Under the pieces are notes generated by a model. That model was not told the DNA's origin, did not search any database, and saw nothing but the letters and a program-made list of their open reading frames with translations. The translations under genes and the position numbers were made by a program. Below, piece by piece: positions 36,217 to 43,350 of a stretch of 64,000 bases of DNA (positions within the stretch are counted from its first letter, which is position 1; the number at the start of each line of letters is the position of its first letter). This DNA comes from Massilia sp. TS11 (GTDB lineage Bacteria; Pseudomonadota; Gammaproteobacteria; Burkholderiales; Burkholderiaceae_D): NCBI RefSeq assembly GCF_022012445.1, contig NZ_JAKLTS010000009.1, positions 167,054 through 231,053 of the forward strand, in the 5' to 3' direction.

Positions 36217-36510
36217 TCAAGCCGGCGGCAGGTTCACGCCCTGCAGCGCGAACAGGCTGCGCCACAGGCCATACGCCTCGGCCACCGGATCGATGACGAT
36301 ACGGTGGTTCAGGGTCTGGTTGTATTCCTCGCGTTTGAGCGGGTCCGACAGGACCTCGTAGGCCTTGGTGATGCTCTTGAAGCGCGCTTCCGCCCCCGGC
36401 GCCTGGTTGCGGTCCGGGTGGTAGCGCATGGCCAGCGAACGGTAGACTTTCTTGATCTCCTCGTCCGTGGCATTGGGTGCAACACCGAGAATCAAGTACA
36501 AATTTTCCAT
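36217..36510 (-). CDS. J-domain (DnaJ-like) co-chaperone
   Basis: 97 residues, essentially a lone J-domain: [23 protein letters not shown] with the essential HPD at about residue 32 ([11 protein letters not shown]) and [16 protein letters not shown] short C-terminal extension ([15 protein letters not shown]) follows. No Gly/Phe or zinc regions, so it is a class C J-protein that would stimulate DnaK. Start MENLYLIL is the domain start. It leads an operon with three unknown proteins. Confidence 0.92.
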   Translation of the reverse strand: MENLYLILGVAPNATDEEIKKVYRSLAMRYHPDRNQAPGAEARFKSITKAYEVLSDPLKREEYNQTLNHRIVIDPVAEAYGLWRSLFALQGVNLPPA

Positions 36511-36640
36511 TTTGGAAACTCCCGGCTGGAAAGCGAACGCACAAAGGCGCAATTATCCTACAGAAAGCGGAGCTGCGCCGCACTTACGGTAAAATGGGCG
36601 ATTGTCCCGGGCATCCGCCCCCTGCATGCGTTCACACATT

Positions 36641-38380
36641 ATGAGTCACGATAAGAATACGGCGGCAGCGCCCGCCCCTGCGTCGAACTTTTTGCGCGGC
36701 ATTATCGATGCCGACCTGGCCGCCGGCACCCACGCCCACACCGGCCTGCCGCCCGTCATCACGCGTTTTCCGCCCGAGCCGAACGGCTACCTGCACGTCG
36801 GCCACGCCAAGTCGATCTGCCTGAACTTCGGCCTGGCGCGCGACTACCAGGGCCGCTGCCATCTGCGCTTTGACGATACCAATCCGACCAAGGAAGAACA
36901 GGAATACGTCGACACCATCATCGACAGCGTCAGCTGGCTCGGCTTCTCCTGGGGCGAGCACCTGCACTACGCGTCCGATTATTTCGAGCAGCTCTACCGC
37001 ATGGCCGAATACCTGATCGAGGCCGGCCACGCCTATGTCGATTCGCAGACGGCCGAACAGATCGCTGCCACGCGCGGCAACTTCAGCACGCCGGGCACGA
37101 ATTCGCCCTACCGCGAACGGCCGGCGGCGGAATCGCTGCAGCTGTTCCGCGAGATGCGCGCCGGTAAATACGCCGATGGCCAGCTGGTGCTGCGCGCCAA
37201 AATCAGCGCCGACGCGATGGCCGCGCCGAACATGAATATGCGCGACCCGGTCATCTACCGGATCCGCCATGCGCACCACCACCGCACCGGCGACGGCTGG
37301 TGCATCTACCCGATGTACGACTACACGCACCCGATTTCGGATGCGCTCGAAGGCATCACCCACTCGATCTGCACGCTGGAATTCCAGGACCACCGCCCCT
37401 TCTACGACTGGCTGCTCGAGCGTCTGGTCGAAGGCGGCTTCTTCCCGCAGCCGGTGCCGCGCCAGTACGAATTCGCGCGCCTGAACCTGACCTATGTGGT
37501 GACCTCCAAGCGCAAGCTGCGCCAGCTGGTCGACGATGGCATCGTCACCGGTTGGGATGACCCGCGCATGCCGACCATCGTCGGCCTGCGCCGGCGCGGC
37601 TATACGCCGGAAGCGATCCAGCTGTTCTGCGAGCGCATCGGCGTGTCCAAGGCCGACGGCTGGATCGACTACAGCGTGCTCGAAGGCGCGCTGCGCGACG
37701 ACCTCGATCCGAAGGCGGCGCGCGGCATCGCCGTGCTGCGTCCGCTTAAGCTGATCATCGAGAACTTCCCCGCGGGCGAGGCGATCGACTGCACGGCCCC
37801 GGTCCACCCGCACCAGCCCGAGCGCGGCCTCAAGCACTTCCCGATCACGCGTGAAGTCTGGATCGAACAGGAAGACTTCATGGAAGTGCCGAGCAAAGGC
37901 TACTTCCGCCTGTACCCGCCGATCGACGGCCAGCCGGGCGCGCGCGTGCGCCTGAAGTACGGCTTCGTGGTCGAGTGCACGGGCTACGAGAAGGACGCCG
38001 ATGGCAAGGTGGTGGCCGTGCGCTGCCAGTACTTCGCCGATTCCAAATCGGGCACCGATGGCGCCAACAACTACAAGGTCAAGGGCGTGATCCACTGGGT
38101 CTCGGCCACGGCCGCGCTGGCTGCCGAGGTGCGGCTGTACGACCGCCTGTTCACCGATCCGCAACCCGACGCCGGCGGCAAGGACTTCACCAGCGTGCTC
38201 AATCCGAACGCGCTGGAGACGATCACCGCCTATCTGGAACCGGGCCTGGCCACGGCCCAGGGCGACGAGCGCTTCCAGTTCGAGCGGCACGGCTATTTCG
38301 TCGCCGACCGCGTCGATTCCCAGCCGGGCAAACCGGTGTTCAACCGCATCACCACGCTCAAGGACAGCTGGGGCAAATAA
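36641..38380 (+). CDS. glnS: Glutaminyl-tRNA synthetase
   Basis: 579 residues, class I enzyme charging tRNA-Gln directly. HIGH-type motif PPEPNGYLHVGH (about 45-56), the KMSKS equivalent VTSKRKLRQL (about 287) and the class Ib core FQDHRPFYDWLLE are present. The C-terminal anticodon-binding barrels are complete. Start MSHDKN was chosen; an in-frame upstream codon lacks support. A TAAAAT -10-like box occurs about 45 bp upstream. Confidence 0.98.
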   Translation: MSHDKNTAAAPAPASNFLRGIIDADLAAGTHAHTGLPPVITRFPPEPNGYLHVGHAKSICLNFGLARDYQGRCHLRFDDTNPTKEEQEYVDTIIDSVSWLGFSWGEHLHYASDYFEQLYRMAEYLIEAGHAYVDSQTAEQIAATRGNFSTPGTNSPYRERPAAESLQLFREMRAGKYADGQLVLRAKISADAMAAPNMNMRDPVIYRIRHAHHHRTGDGWCIYPMYDYTHPISDALEGITHSICTLEFQDHRPFYDWLLERLVEGGFFPQPVPRQYEFARLNLTYVVTSKRKLRQLVDDGIVTGWDDPRMPTIVGLRRRGYTPEAIQLFCERIGVSKADGWIDYSVLEGALRDDLDPKAARGIAVLRPLKLIIENFPAGEAIDCTAPVHPHQPERGLKHFPITREVWIEQEDFMEVPSKGYFRLYPPIDGQPGARVRLKYGFVVECTGYEKDADGKVVAVRCQYFADSKSGTDGANNYKVKGVIHWVSATAALAAEVRLYDRLFTDPQPDAGGKDFTSVLNPNALETITAYLEPGLATAQGDERFQFERHGYFVADRVDSQPGKPVFNRITTLKDSWGK

Positions 38381-38386
38381 GCCTGC

Positions 38387-38407
38387 GGGCGGGCCACGCG
38401 CCCGCCC
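38387..38407 (+). terminator. Hairpin after glnS
   Basis: GGGCGGGC (38387-38394) and GCCCGCCC (38400-38407) form an 8-bp GC stem with a 5-nt loop, 6 bp after the glnS stop. The T-run is poor (TGCTTTGG), so termination would be partial or need help. Confidence 0.5.
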
Positions 38408-38501
38408 TGCTTTGGCCGGCGCGGCGTTTATGTGACGCTCGCGCTTGGTTTTTCCGCAAAGTTTCTTGACAATTAATGTCGTGCCTCCTTAGGCTGGCGC
38501 G

Positions 38502-40319
38502 ATGTTGCACGAAATCCACTCCCCCTCGCGTTTCCGGATTCCGCAGCGTACGCTCGCAGGCGGACTCGGCATCGTGCTGTCCGCCACCGTGGGCCTGGGC
38601 TTCTACCTGGCCACGGCCCGCTGGATCGAGGGCGACGCGCGCGAACGCTTCCGCAACCTCGCGCGCAACTCGCAGTACACGATCAATGCGCGGATCAAGT
38701 CCTACACCGACCTGCTGCGCGGCGCGGCCAGCCTGTTCAACTCGGGCGACGAGATCACGCGCGGCCAGTTCCACCGCTACGTCAAGGGCATGGACGTGGC
38801 GCGCAATTTCCCGGCCATCGAGACCATCAATTTCGCGCGCTATGTGACCGACGCCGAGCGCCCGGCCTTCGAGGCCCACATGCGCGAGCGCGACCGCGAC
38901 AGCCGCGACGGCTACCCGCCCTTCGCCATCAAGCCCGAGGGCCACCGCGCGGCCTATTCGGTGCTGACCTATATCGAGCCGATCGATCCGTGGTCGCAGA
39001 CCTTTGGCCTGGACATCGCCGCGCGCCCGGCCGTGGCCGAAGCCCTCAATTACTCGCGCGACCAGGGCACGATCGTGACCTCGGGCCAGCCGATTGCCGC
39101 GATGAGCAACCGCCAGCGCGTCGGCCTCGGCATGCGCCTGCCGATCTACCGCTACCATGCGCCGCTGAGCACGGTGAACGAACGCCGCGCCGCCTATCTG
39201 GGTTCGGTGGGGATTGCCTTCAATGTGTCGACCCTCCTGCATGGGGTGCTCGATGAAATGTCGCTCAAGCGCGTGCGCCTGACCGTGTACGACAGCCACC
39301 TTGCCCAGGATGGCCAGCTCGACACCGACACCACGCACGACGTGCTGCTGTTTGACAGCGACCCGGGCGCCCTGGTTCCGCCCGAGGCCAGCCCCGACCA
39401 CTTCTTGACGACCCACGCGATTCCCTACAACGACCGGATCTGGCGCGCCGTGTTCTCGGTGCCGCAGGCCAGCCTGTACACGGCCTTCGACAGCGCCATT
39501 CCGTGGCTGGCGGCGCTGGCCGGCTTCATCTCCACCCTGCTGCTGTATGCGCTGTTCCAGTCGATGTCGACGGCGCGCCGGCGCGCCGTGCAGATGGCCA
39601 AGGCGATGACCAAGGAATTGCGCGAGAGCCAGATCAAGCTGCAGCTGTCGCACGAGAAGCTGCGCGCGCTGGCGGCCCACTCGGAACAGATCAAGGAAGG
39701 CGAACGCAAGCGCATCGCGCGCGAGATTCATGACGACCTCGGCCAGAACCTGCTGGCCCTGCGCATCGAAGCCGATCTGCTGGCCTCGCGCACGCGCGCC
39801 AGCCATGCGCGCCTGCATGCGCGCGCCGTCGCTACCTTGCAGCAGATCGACGCGACGATCCGCAGCGTGCGCCAGATCATCAATGACCTGCGCCCGAATG
39901 TGCTCGACCTGGGCCTGCCGGCCGCGGTCGAGTGGCAGGTGTCGGAATTCCAGCGCCGCACCGGCATCACCTGCGAATTTTCCGAGCCCCATGTCGAGAT
40001 TAATCTGAACGATAATTGCGCCACTGCCTTCTTCCGCGTACTGCAAGAATCGCTGTCCAATATCTCGCGGCATGCGGCTGCCAGCCATGTGAAGGTCGAC
40101 CTGCAGCTGCACGACGGGCGCCTGACGATGACCGTCTCGGACAATGGCATCGGCCTGCGCGCGGGCGGGCGCAACAAGGTCGGCTCCTTCGGCCTGGTGG
40201 GCATCGAGGAGCGCATGGCCATCCTCGGCGGGGCCTTCTCGCTGATCTCCAGCCCCGGCGCCGGGACCACGGTGCGGGTCTCGGTGCCCTTGCCACAAGA
40301 CGAACAGGTCTTGATTTAG
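38502..40319 (+). CDS. CHASE-domain sensor kinase of the NarX/HisKA_3 type
   Basis: 605 residues. Helix 1 (about 23-45), an extracytoplasmic CHASE domain (about 50-320: RDRDSRDGYPPFAIKPEGHRAAYSVLTYIEPID by position), helix 2 (about 330-352), a coiled linker, a HisKA_3 dimerisation region with phospho-His in REIHDDLGQNLLALR (about 408) and HATPase (SVRQIINDLRP; RHAAASHVKVDL; GSFGLVGIEERMAILGG). Orphan: no response regulator is adjacent. CHASE domains sense small molecules such as cytokinin-like compounds; the ligand here is unknown. Confidence 0.92.
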   Translation: MLHEIHSPSRFRIPQRTLAGGLGIVLSATVGLGFYLATARWIEGDARERFRNLARNSQYTINARIKSYTDLLRGAASLFNSGDEITRGQFHRYVKGMDVARNFPAIETINFARYVTDAERPAFEAHMRERDRDSRDGYPPFAIKPEGHRAAYSVLTYIEPIDPWSQTFGLDIAARPAVAEALNYSRDQGTIVTSGQPIAAMSNRQRVGLGMRLPIYRYHAPLSTVNERRAAYLGSVGIAFNVSTLLHGVLDEMSLKRVRLTVYDSHLAQDGQLDTDTTHDVLLFDSDPGALVPPEASPDHFLTTHAIPYNDRIWRAVFSVPQASLYTAFDSAIPWLAALAGFISTLLLYALFQSMSTARRRAVQMAKAMTKELRESQIKLQLSHEKLRALAAHSEQIKEGERKRIAREIHDDLGQNLLALRIEADLLASRTRASHARLHARAVATLQQIDATIRSVRQIINDLRPNVLDLGLPAAVEWQVSEFQRRTGITCEFSEPHVEINLNDNCATAFFRVLQESLSNISRHAAASHVKVDLQLHDGRLTMTVSDNGIGLRAGGRNKVGSFGLVGIEERMAILGGAFSLISSPGAGTTVRVSVPLPQDEQVLI

Positions 40320-40404
40320 CTCAACATCGCAATTCCTACGTTGGTAAGAATCTTCCTTAGGGCTTGAGCCCGGCATGTTGCAGCACGCCGGGCTTGTCGG
40401 GCCC

Positions 40405-40439
40405 GCGCGCCGGGTGCAGCCCATCTGGCGCGCTTTTTT
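40405..40439 (+). terminator. Intrinsic terminator before the first WHYHILD-repeat gene
   Basis: GCGCGCC (40405-40411) pairs with GGCGCGC (40427-40433), followed by TTTTTT. Another hairpin, GCCCGGC/GCCGGGC (about 40371-40395), lies just upstream. The pair ends transcription from the CHASE kinase, or could act as a leader attenuator since the next start is 50 bp downstream. Confidence 0.65.
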
Positions 40440-40488
40440 CCGGACGGAGCCACGCCCCCGCCCCCCGTTCACAATGAAAGGATCCCTC

Positions 40489-41166
40489 ATGATTGCCAAC
40501 GAAGACTTCCAAGCGATTGCTGCGCTGAACCTCGACCCGATCAAGGTCAAACTGATGCATGAAGAATCCGGCGAAGGCTGGACCCGCGCCCAGGCCGACG
40601 CGGTGGAATTCGAATACCGGCGTTTTCTGTATCTGATGAAAACCTTCCCGAACGAGCCGGCGGCGCCCTCGATGCAGGTGGATACCTTCTGGCACTATCA
40701 CATCCTCGACACGATGGCCTATGCCCAGGACTGCGCGGCCGTGTTCGGCTACTTCCTGCACCACTTCCCCTACATCGGTCTGCGCGGCGAGGCCGATCTG
40801 GAAGCCCACCATGAAATCGGCAACCGCATGAAGGAGCTGTACGAGGCGACTTTCGGCGAGGCCTATGGCGCGCGTGAGCATGCGGCGTTTGCGGCCGAGG
40901 CCGGCGCCGCCTTCTCGGCCGTGCCGGTGCAGGCTGCGTTCTCGGCGGTGCCGGTCAAATCGGCCTTCTCGGCGGTGCCGGTGAAGTCGGCTTTCTCGGC
41001 CGTGCCGGTGCAGGCCGCCTTCTCGGCCGTGCCGGTGAAATCGGCCTTCTCGGCGGTGCCGGTCAAGGGCGCGTTCTCGGCGGCCCAGGTGCAGACCGCC
41101 TTCTCGGCCGTGCCGACCGACCTCAGCCGCTTCTACTCGGAGCGCCCGCGCCTGCAGGCCGCCTGA
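40489..41166 (+). CDS. GRDP-like (DUF1399-type) protein with eight nonapeptide repeats
   Basis: 225 residues. The N-terminal 130 residues carry a conserved core VDTFWHYHILDTMAYAQDC ... VFGYFLHHFPYIGLRGEAD (about 63-105) with His, Asp and Cys residues suited to metal binding; the WHxHxLD pattern is that of the glycine-rich-domain-containing-protein-like family, whose bacterial function is unknown. From residue 141 come eight 9-residue units of the form AFSAVPVKS/QA, and the protein ends SRFYSERPRLQAA. Start MIANED follows AAAGGA. A paralog with a different repeat lies 130 bp downstream. Confidence 0.8.
   Translation: MIANEDFQAIAALNLDPIKVKLMHEESGEGWTRAQADAVEFEYRRFLYLMKTFPNEPAAPSMQVDTFWHYHILDTMAYAQDCAAVFGYFLHHFPYIGLRGEADLEAHHEIGNRMKELYEATFGEAYGAREHAAFAAEAGAAFSAVPVQAAFSAVPVKSAFSAVPVKSAFSAVPVQAAFSAVPVKSAFSAVPVKGAFSAAQVQTAFSAVPTDLSRFYSERPRLQAA
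40909..41118 (+). repeat. 27-bp in-frame tandem repeat array
   Basis: Seven full 27-bp units plus a shortened eighth, encoding AFSAVPV followed by KS, QA, KG or QT; one unit reads AFSAAQVQT. The third positions differ between copies (for example GCC/GCG, GCC/GCT), so the peptide is conserved more than the DNA. This argues for selection on the peptide rather than recent slippage. Confidence 0.9.
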
Positions 41167-41176
41167 GACCCTGTCT

Positions 41177-41220
41177 GCTTGCCGGCCGCCCAGGCCGGCA
41201 AGCGCGCGGGGCCTGCATTT
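41177..41220 (+). terminator. Intrinsic terminator after the first repeat gene
   Basis: An 11-bp perfect stem GCTTGCCGGCC (41177-41187)/GGCCGGCAAGC (41193-41203), loop GCCCA, followed after a GC-rich 12 nt by TTTTTT (from 41218). The distance between stem and T-run is longer than ideal. Confidence 0.55.
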
Positions 41221-41264
41221 TTTCCTGGTTCTATCGTGCGGCCGGGGCGCGCCGCGCGGACGAT

Positions 41265-41292
41265 AATCCTTTCATACCCTTGTGAAAGGATT
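41265..41292 (+). promoter_or_regulatory. RBS-sequestering hairpin before the second repeat gene
   Basis: AATCCTTTCA (41265-41274) pairs perfectly with TGAAAGGATT (41283-41292), an 8-nt loop between them. The right arm holds the ribosome-binding site GAAAGGA of the gene starting at 41297, so the leader can hide its own RBS, as in RNA thermometers or translational switches. A GATAAT box at 41262-41267 may be a promoter, in which case the left arm would be mostly outside the transcript. Confidence 0.5.
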
Positions 41293-41296
41293 CATC

Positions 41297-41857
41297 ATGA
41301 TTCAGCAGCACGCCTTCCAAGCCATCGCCGATCTCGATCTCGAACCGATCAAGGTCAAACTCATGCACCGTGAATCCGGCGAAGGCTGGAGTCTGGACCA
41401 GGCCAACGCCGTCGAGTTCGAATACCGCCGCTTCCTCTACCTGATGAAGCAGTTCCCGCACGAGGCGACAGCCCCACGCCAGGATGTCGACATCTTCTGG
41501 CATTACCACATCCTCGACACCCTCAAATATGCGCAAGACTGCGAACGCGTGTTCGGCTATTTCCTCCACCACTTCCCCTACATCGGCCTGCGTGGCGAAG
41601 AAGACGAACTGGCCCACCACCGCGTCGGCCAGCGCATGAAGGAGCTGTACGAAAGCACCTTCGAGACGCCCTATCCGGGCGCCGGCCGCGACGCGTTTTC
41701 GGGCGCCGCCGTGCAGACGGCGTTCTCGGGCGCGGCGGTGGCCACGGCCTTCTCGGGGGCGGCAGTCGGCACGGCCTTTTCGGGCGCCGCCATCGACAGT
41801 CTCAGCCATGCCAGCACGGCGGCCCGCTTCTACAGCGAACGCCCGCACCTGCGGTAG
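41297..41857 (+). CDS. GRDP-like paralog with four nonapeptide repeats
   Basis: 186 residues, paralogous to the 40489-41166 product over the first 130 residues (same VDIFWHYHILDTLKYAQDC ... HHFPYIGLRGEED core). The repeat differs: four units AFSGAAVQT/AT/GT/ID at residues 133-168. The C-terminus ARFYSERPHLR is nearly identical to that of the first protein (SRFYSERPRL), a constant end after a variable repeat. Start ATG 41297 was taken over GTG 41282 because the RBS GAAAGGA overlaps the latter. No signal peptide. Confidence 0.8.
   Translation: MIQQHAFQAIADLDLEPIKVKLMHRESGEGWSLDQANAVEFEYRRFLYLMKQFPHEATAPRQDVDIFWHYHILDTLKYAQDCERVFGYFLHHFPYIGLRGEEDELAHHRVGQRMKELYESTFETPYPGAGRDAFSGAAVQTAFSGAAVATAFSGAAVGTAFSGAAIDSLSHASTAARFYSERPHLR
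41693..41800 (+). repeat. 27-bp in-frame tandem repeat array, second paralog
   Basis: Four 27-bp units encoding AFSGAA(V/I) plus two variable residues. Same unit length and AFS core as the array at 40909-41118 but a different consensus, so the arrays were homogenised separately within each gene. Confidence 0.9.
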
Positions 41858-41873
41858 GAATTCTGAACGGAAA

Positions 41874-41891
41874 CATTTCCGGTCGGAAATG
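41874..41891. promoter_or_regulatory. Operator-like palindrome before the 56-residue gene
   Basis: CATTTCCG-GT-CGGAAATG, an 18-bp inverted repeat with eight matched pairs. It lies directly upstream of a TAAAAT -10-like box (41895-41900) and about 45 bp before the small gene at 41935. It may be an operator, or fold as a weak hairpin at the end of the repeat-protein transcript. Confidence 0.45.
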
Positions 41892-41934
41892 CGGTAAAAT
41901 GGGCCTCAGTGTCGCACCACCGAGGTCCCTCAGC

Positions 41935-42105
41935 ATGGCAATTTCTTCGATTTCGTCCAACCAGCCCGTCGCCCAGCCGATTCCCCAGCAGCAGGCCAAA
42001 CCGGCCGCTGACAAGCCGGCCGAGCAGACGCCGCCGCCCGCCCCCCAGCCGGTGATCAACACCAGCGGCCAGACCACGGGCACGACGATCAATACCAGCG
42101 CCTGA
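41935..42105 (+). CDS. Small Pro/Gln/Thr-rich protein
   Basis: 56 residues, beginning MAISSISSNQPVAQPIPQQQ and ending VINTSGQTTGTTINTSA; no signal peptide or membrane segment. Low-complexity and probably disordered. Real because of its own palindrome/-10 and GAGGTC ribosome site, and because the reading frame is compact; function unknown. Its 3' end overlaps the convergent 84-residue gene by 17 bp. Confidence 0.5.
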   Translation: MAISSISSNQPVAQPIPQQQAKPAADKPAEQTPPPAPQPVINTSGQTTGTTINTSA

Positions 42106-42343
42106 GCCAGGGCGGCGGCGCCAGCCACCACCAGCCCAGCGCCCAGGCGGCCAGGGCCGGGTCGAGCCCGGCCTGCCAAGCGCCCTGCCAGGGCGCAGCT
42201 TCGGGCGGCGCCATGCCGTCGATCTGCCAGCCCAGTTCGGCCCGCACGTCGGCCGGGGCCGGCGGCGGCAGGGCCGCATGTTCACGCTGCGCCATCCAGG
42301 CGCGTACCTGTTCCTTCGTCGGATGGGTAATCCTGTGTGGCAT
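42089..42343 (-). CDS. Small protein with an ITHPTKEQVRAWM N-terminus
   Basis: 84 residues. The N-terminal half is charged (MPHRITHPTKEQVRAWMAQREHA) and helical; the C-terminal half is Pro/Trp-rich (ALAAWALGWWWLAPPPWLRRWY) and could associate with a membrane. A strong AAGGAGG ribosome site precedes the ATG at 42343. No family recognised. Confidence 0.65.
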   Translation of the reverse strand: MPHRITHPTKEQVRAWMAQREHAALPPPAPADVRAELGWQIDGMAPPEAAPWQGAWQAGLDPALAAWALGWWWLAPPPWLRRWY

Positions 42344-42447
42344 GCCGCCTCCTTGCCCGAATTTCCGGGCTGTAGCACAGCGTCCGTGTCGCCCCGCGAC
42401 CTGGATCACCACCTTACGCCCCCACTCTGCCGGAGCTTTGCGCGACC

Positions 42448-43338
42448 TCAAACGGGCGCCAGCACTTTCAGTGCAGCACTGACGTCCGGATACACGAGGC
42501 GCACGCCGAGCTCAGCCTTCATGCGCGTATTGCGCAGGCGCCGCGATTCCGACATGAAGGACAGCAGCATCGGCGAGACCTGGGCCGCCAGCGCGGCGCG
42601 CGCCAGGCGCGGCGGGCGCGGCTTGCCGAAGGCATCGGCCACCAGATCGAAATACTCACCCATGCGCAGCTGGCTGTCGTCGCTGGCGTGGTAGACCCGG
42701 TTCGGCCGCCCATGCCAGAGCGCGGCCACGCTGATGCGGGCCAGGTCGTCGGCATGGATGTGGTTGGTGTAGACATCGTCCTCGGCGCGCAGGGCCGGCG
42801 TGCCCTGCTCGAGCCGGGCCAGCGGCAGGCGGCCGTCCCCATAGATGCCGGGCACGCGCAGAATCGACAGGCGCGCCGCGCGCCGCCGGGCCCAGGCGCG
42901 CAGCGCCGTTTCGGCGTCGACGCGGCGCCAGGCGCGCGCATTGCGCGGCGCGGTCGGACGAGTTTCGTCGACCCAGTCGCCGCCGCAGTCGCCATACACG
43001 CCGGTGGTGCTGATGTAAACGAGCTGGGTGCCCTCAGGTAAAATGGCGGCCAGGTTGCGGCTGCGCTGATCGCGCTGGCCCTCGCCCGGCGGCGGCGCCA
43101 GATGCAGCACGCGCGGCGCCAGCCGGCTCAGGCGGCGCAGCGTGTCGGGCTGATCGAGGTCGCCCACGAGCGGCACCGCCCCGGCGGCACGCAGGGCCGC
43201 GCAGCGCGCCGGCTGGCTGGTCAGGGCGAACACGCGAAAGCGGCCGACCAGCAGCGGCAGAATGCGCAGGCCGACATCGCCGCAACCGAGGATTAGCAGG
43301 CGCGGCAAACCAAGCGCGCGCGATTTTTTATTCATCAT
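42448..43338 (-). CDS. NAD-dependent epimerase/dehydratase-like protein (YeeZ type)
   Basis: 296 residues with an extended-SDR Rossmann fold: LLILGCGDVGLRILPLLV (about 14-31), STTGVYGDCGG (about 118) and LSILRVPGIYGDGRLP. Similar to YeeZ-like epimerases that act on nucleotide sugars or unknown substrates. The open frame continues past the start across the next gene, but MMNKKSR just outside that gene is the natural start; either of two adjacent ATGs (43338 or 43335) may be used. Only 12 bp separate it from the divergent reductase gene. Confidence 0.83.
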   Translation of the reverse strand: MMNKKSRALGLPRLLILGCGDVGLRILPLLVGRFRVFALTSQPARCAALRAAGAVPLVGDLDQPDTLRRLSRLAPRVLHLAPPPGEGQRDQRSRNLAAILPEGTQLVYISTTGVYGDCGGDWVDETRPTAPRNARAWRRVDAETALRAWARRRAARLSILRVPGIYGDGRLPLARLEQGTPALRAEDDVYTNHIHADDLARISVAALWHGRPNRVYHASDDSQLRMGEYFDLVADAFGKPRPPRLARAALAAQVSPMLLSFMSESRRLRNTRMKAELGVRLVYPDVSAALKVLAPV

Positions 43339-43350
43339 TGTGGGGATTGT

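Noticed and set aside
38466..38502. Leaderless transcript of the CHASE kinase
   Set aside because: TTGACA is present (38466-38471) but the matching -10 (TTAGGC) is poor and an AGGC element upstream of the ATG could be an ordinary RBS, so leaderless translation is not supported.
40909..41118. CRISPR-like tandem repeat
   Set aside because: The 27-bp units are contiguous, in frame and have no spacers, so they are a coding repeat rather than a CRISPR array.
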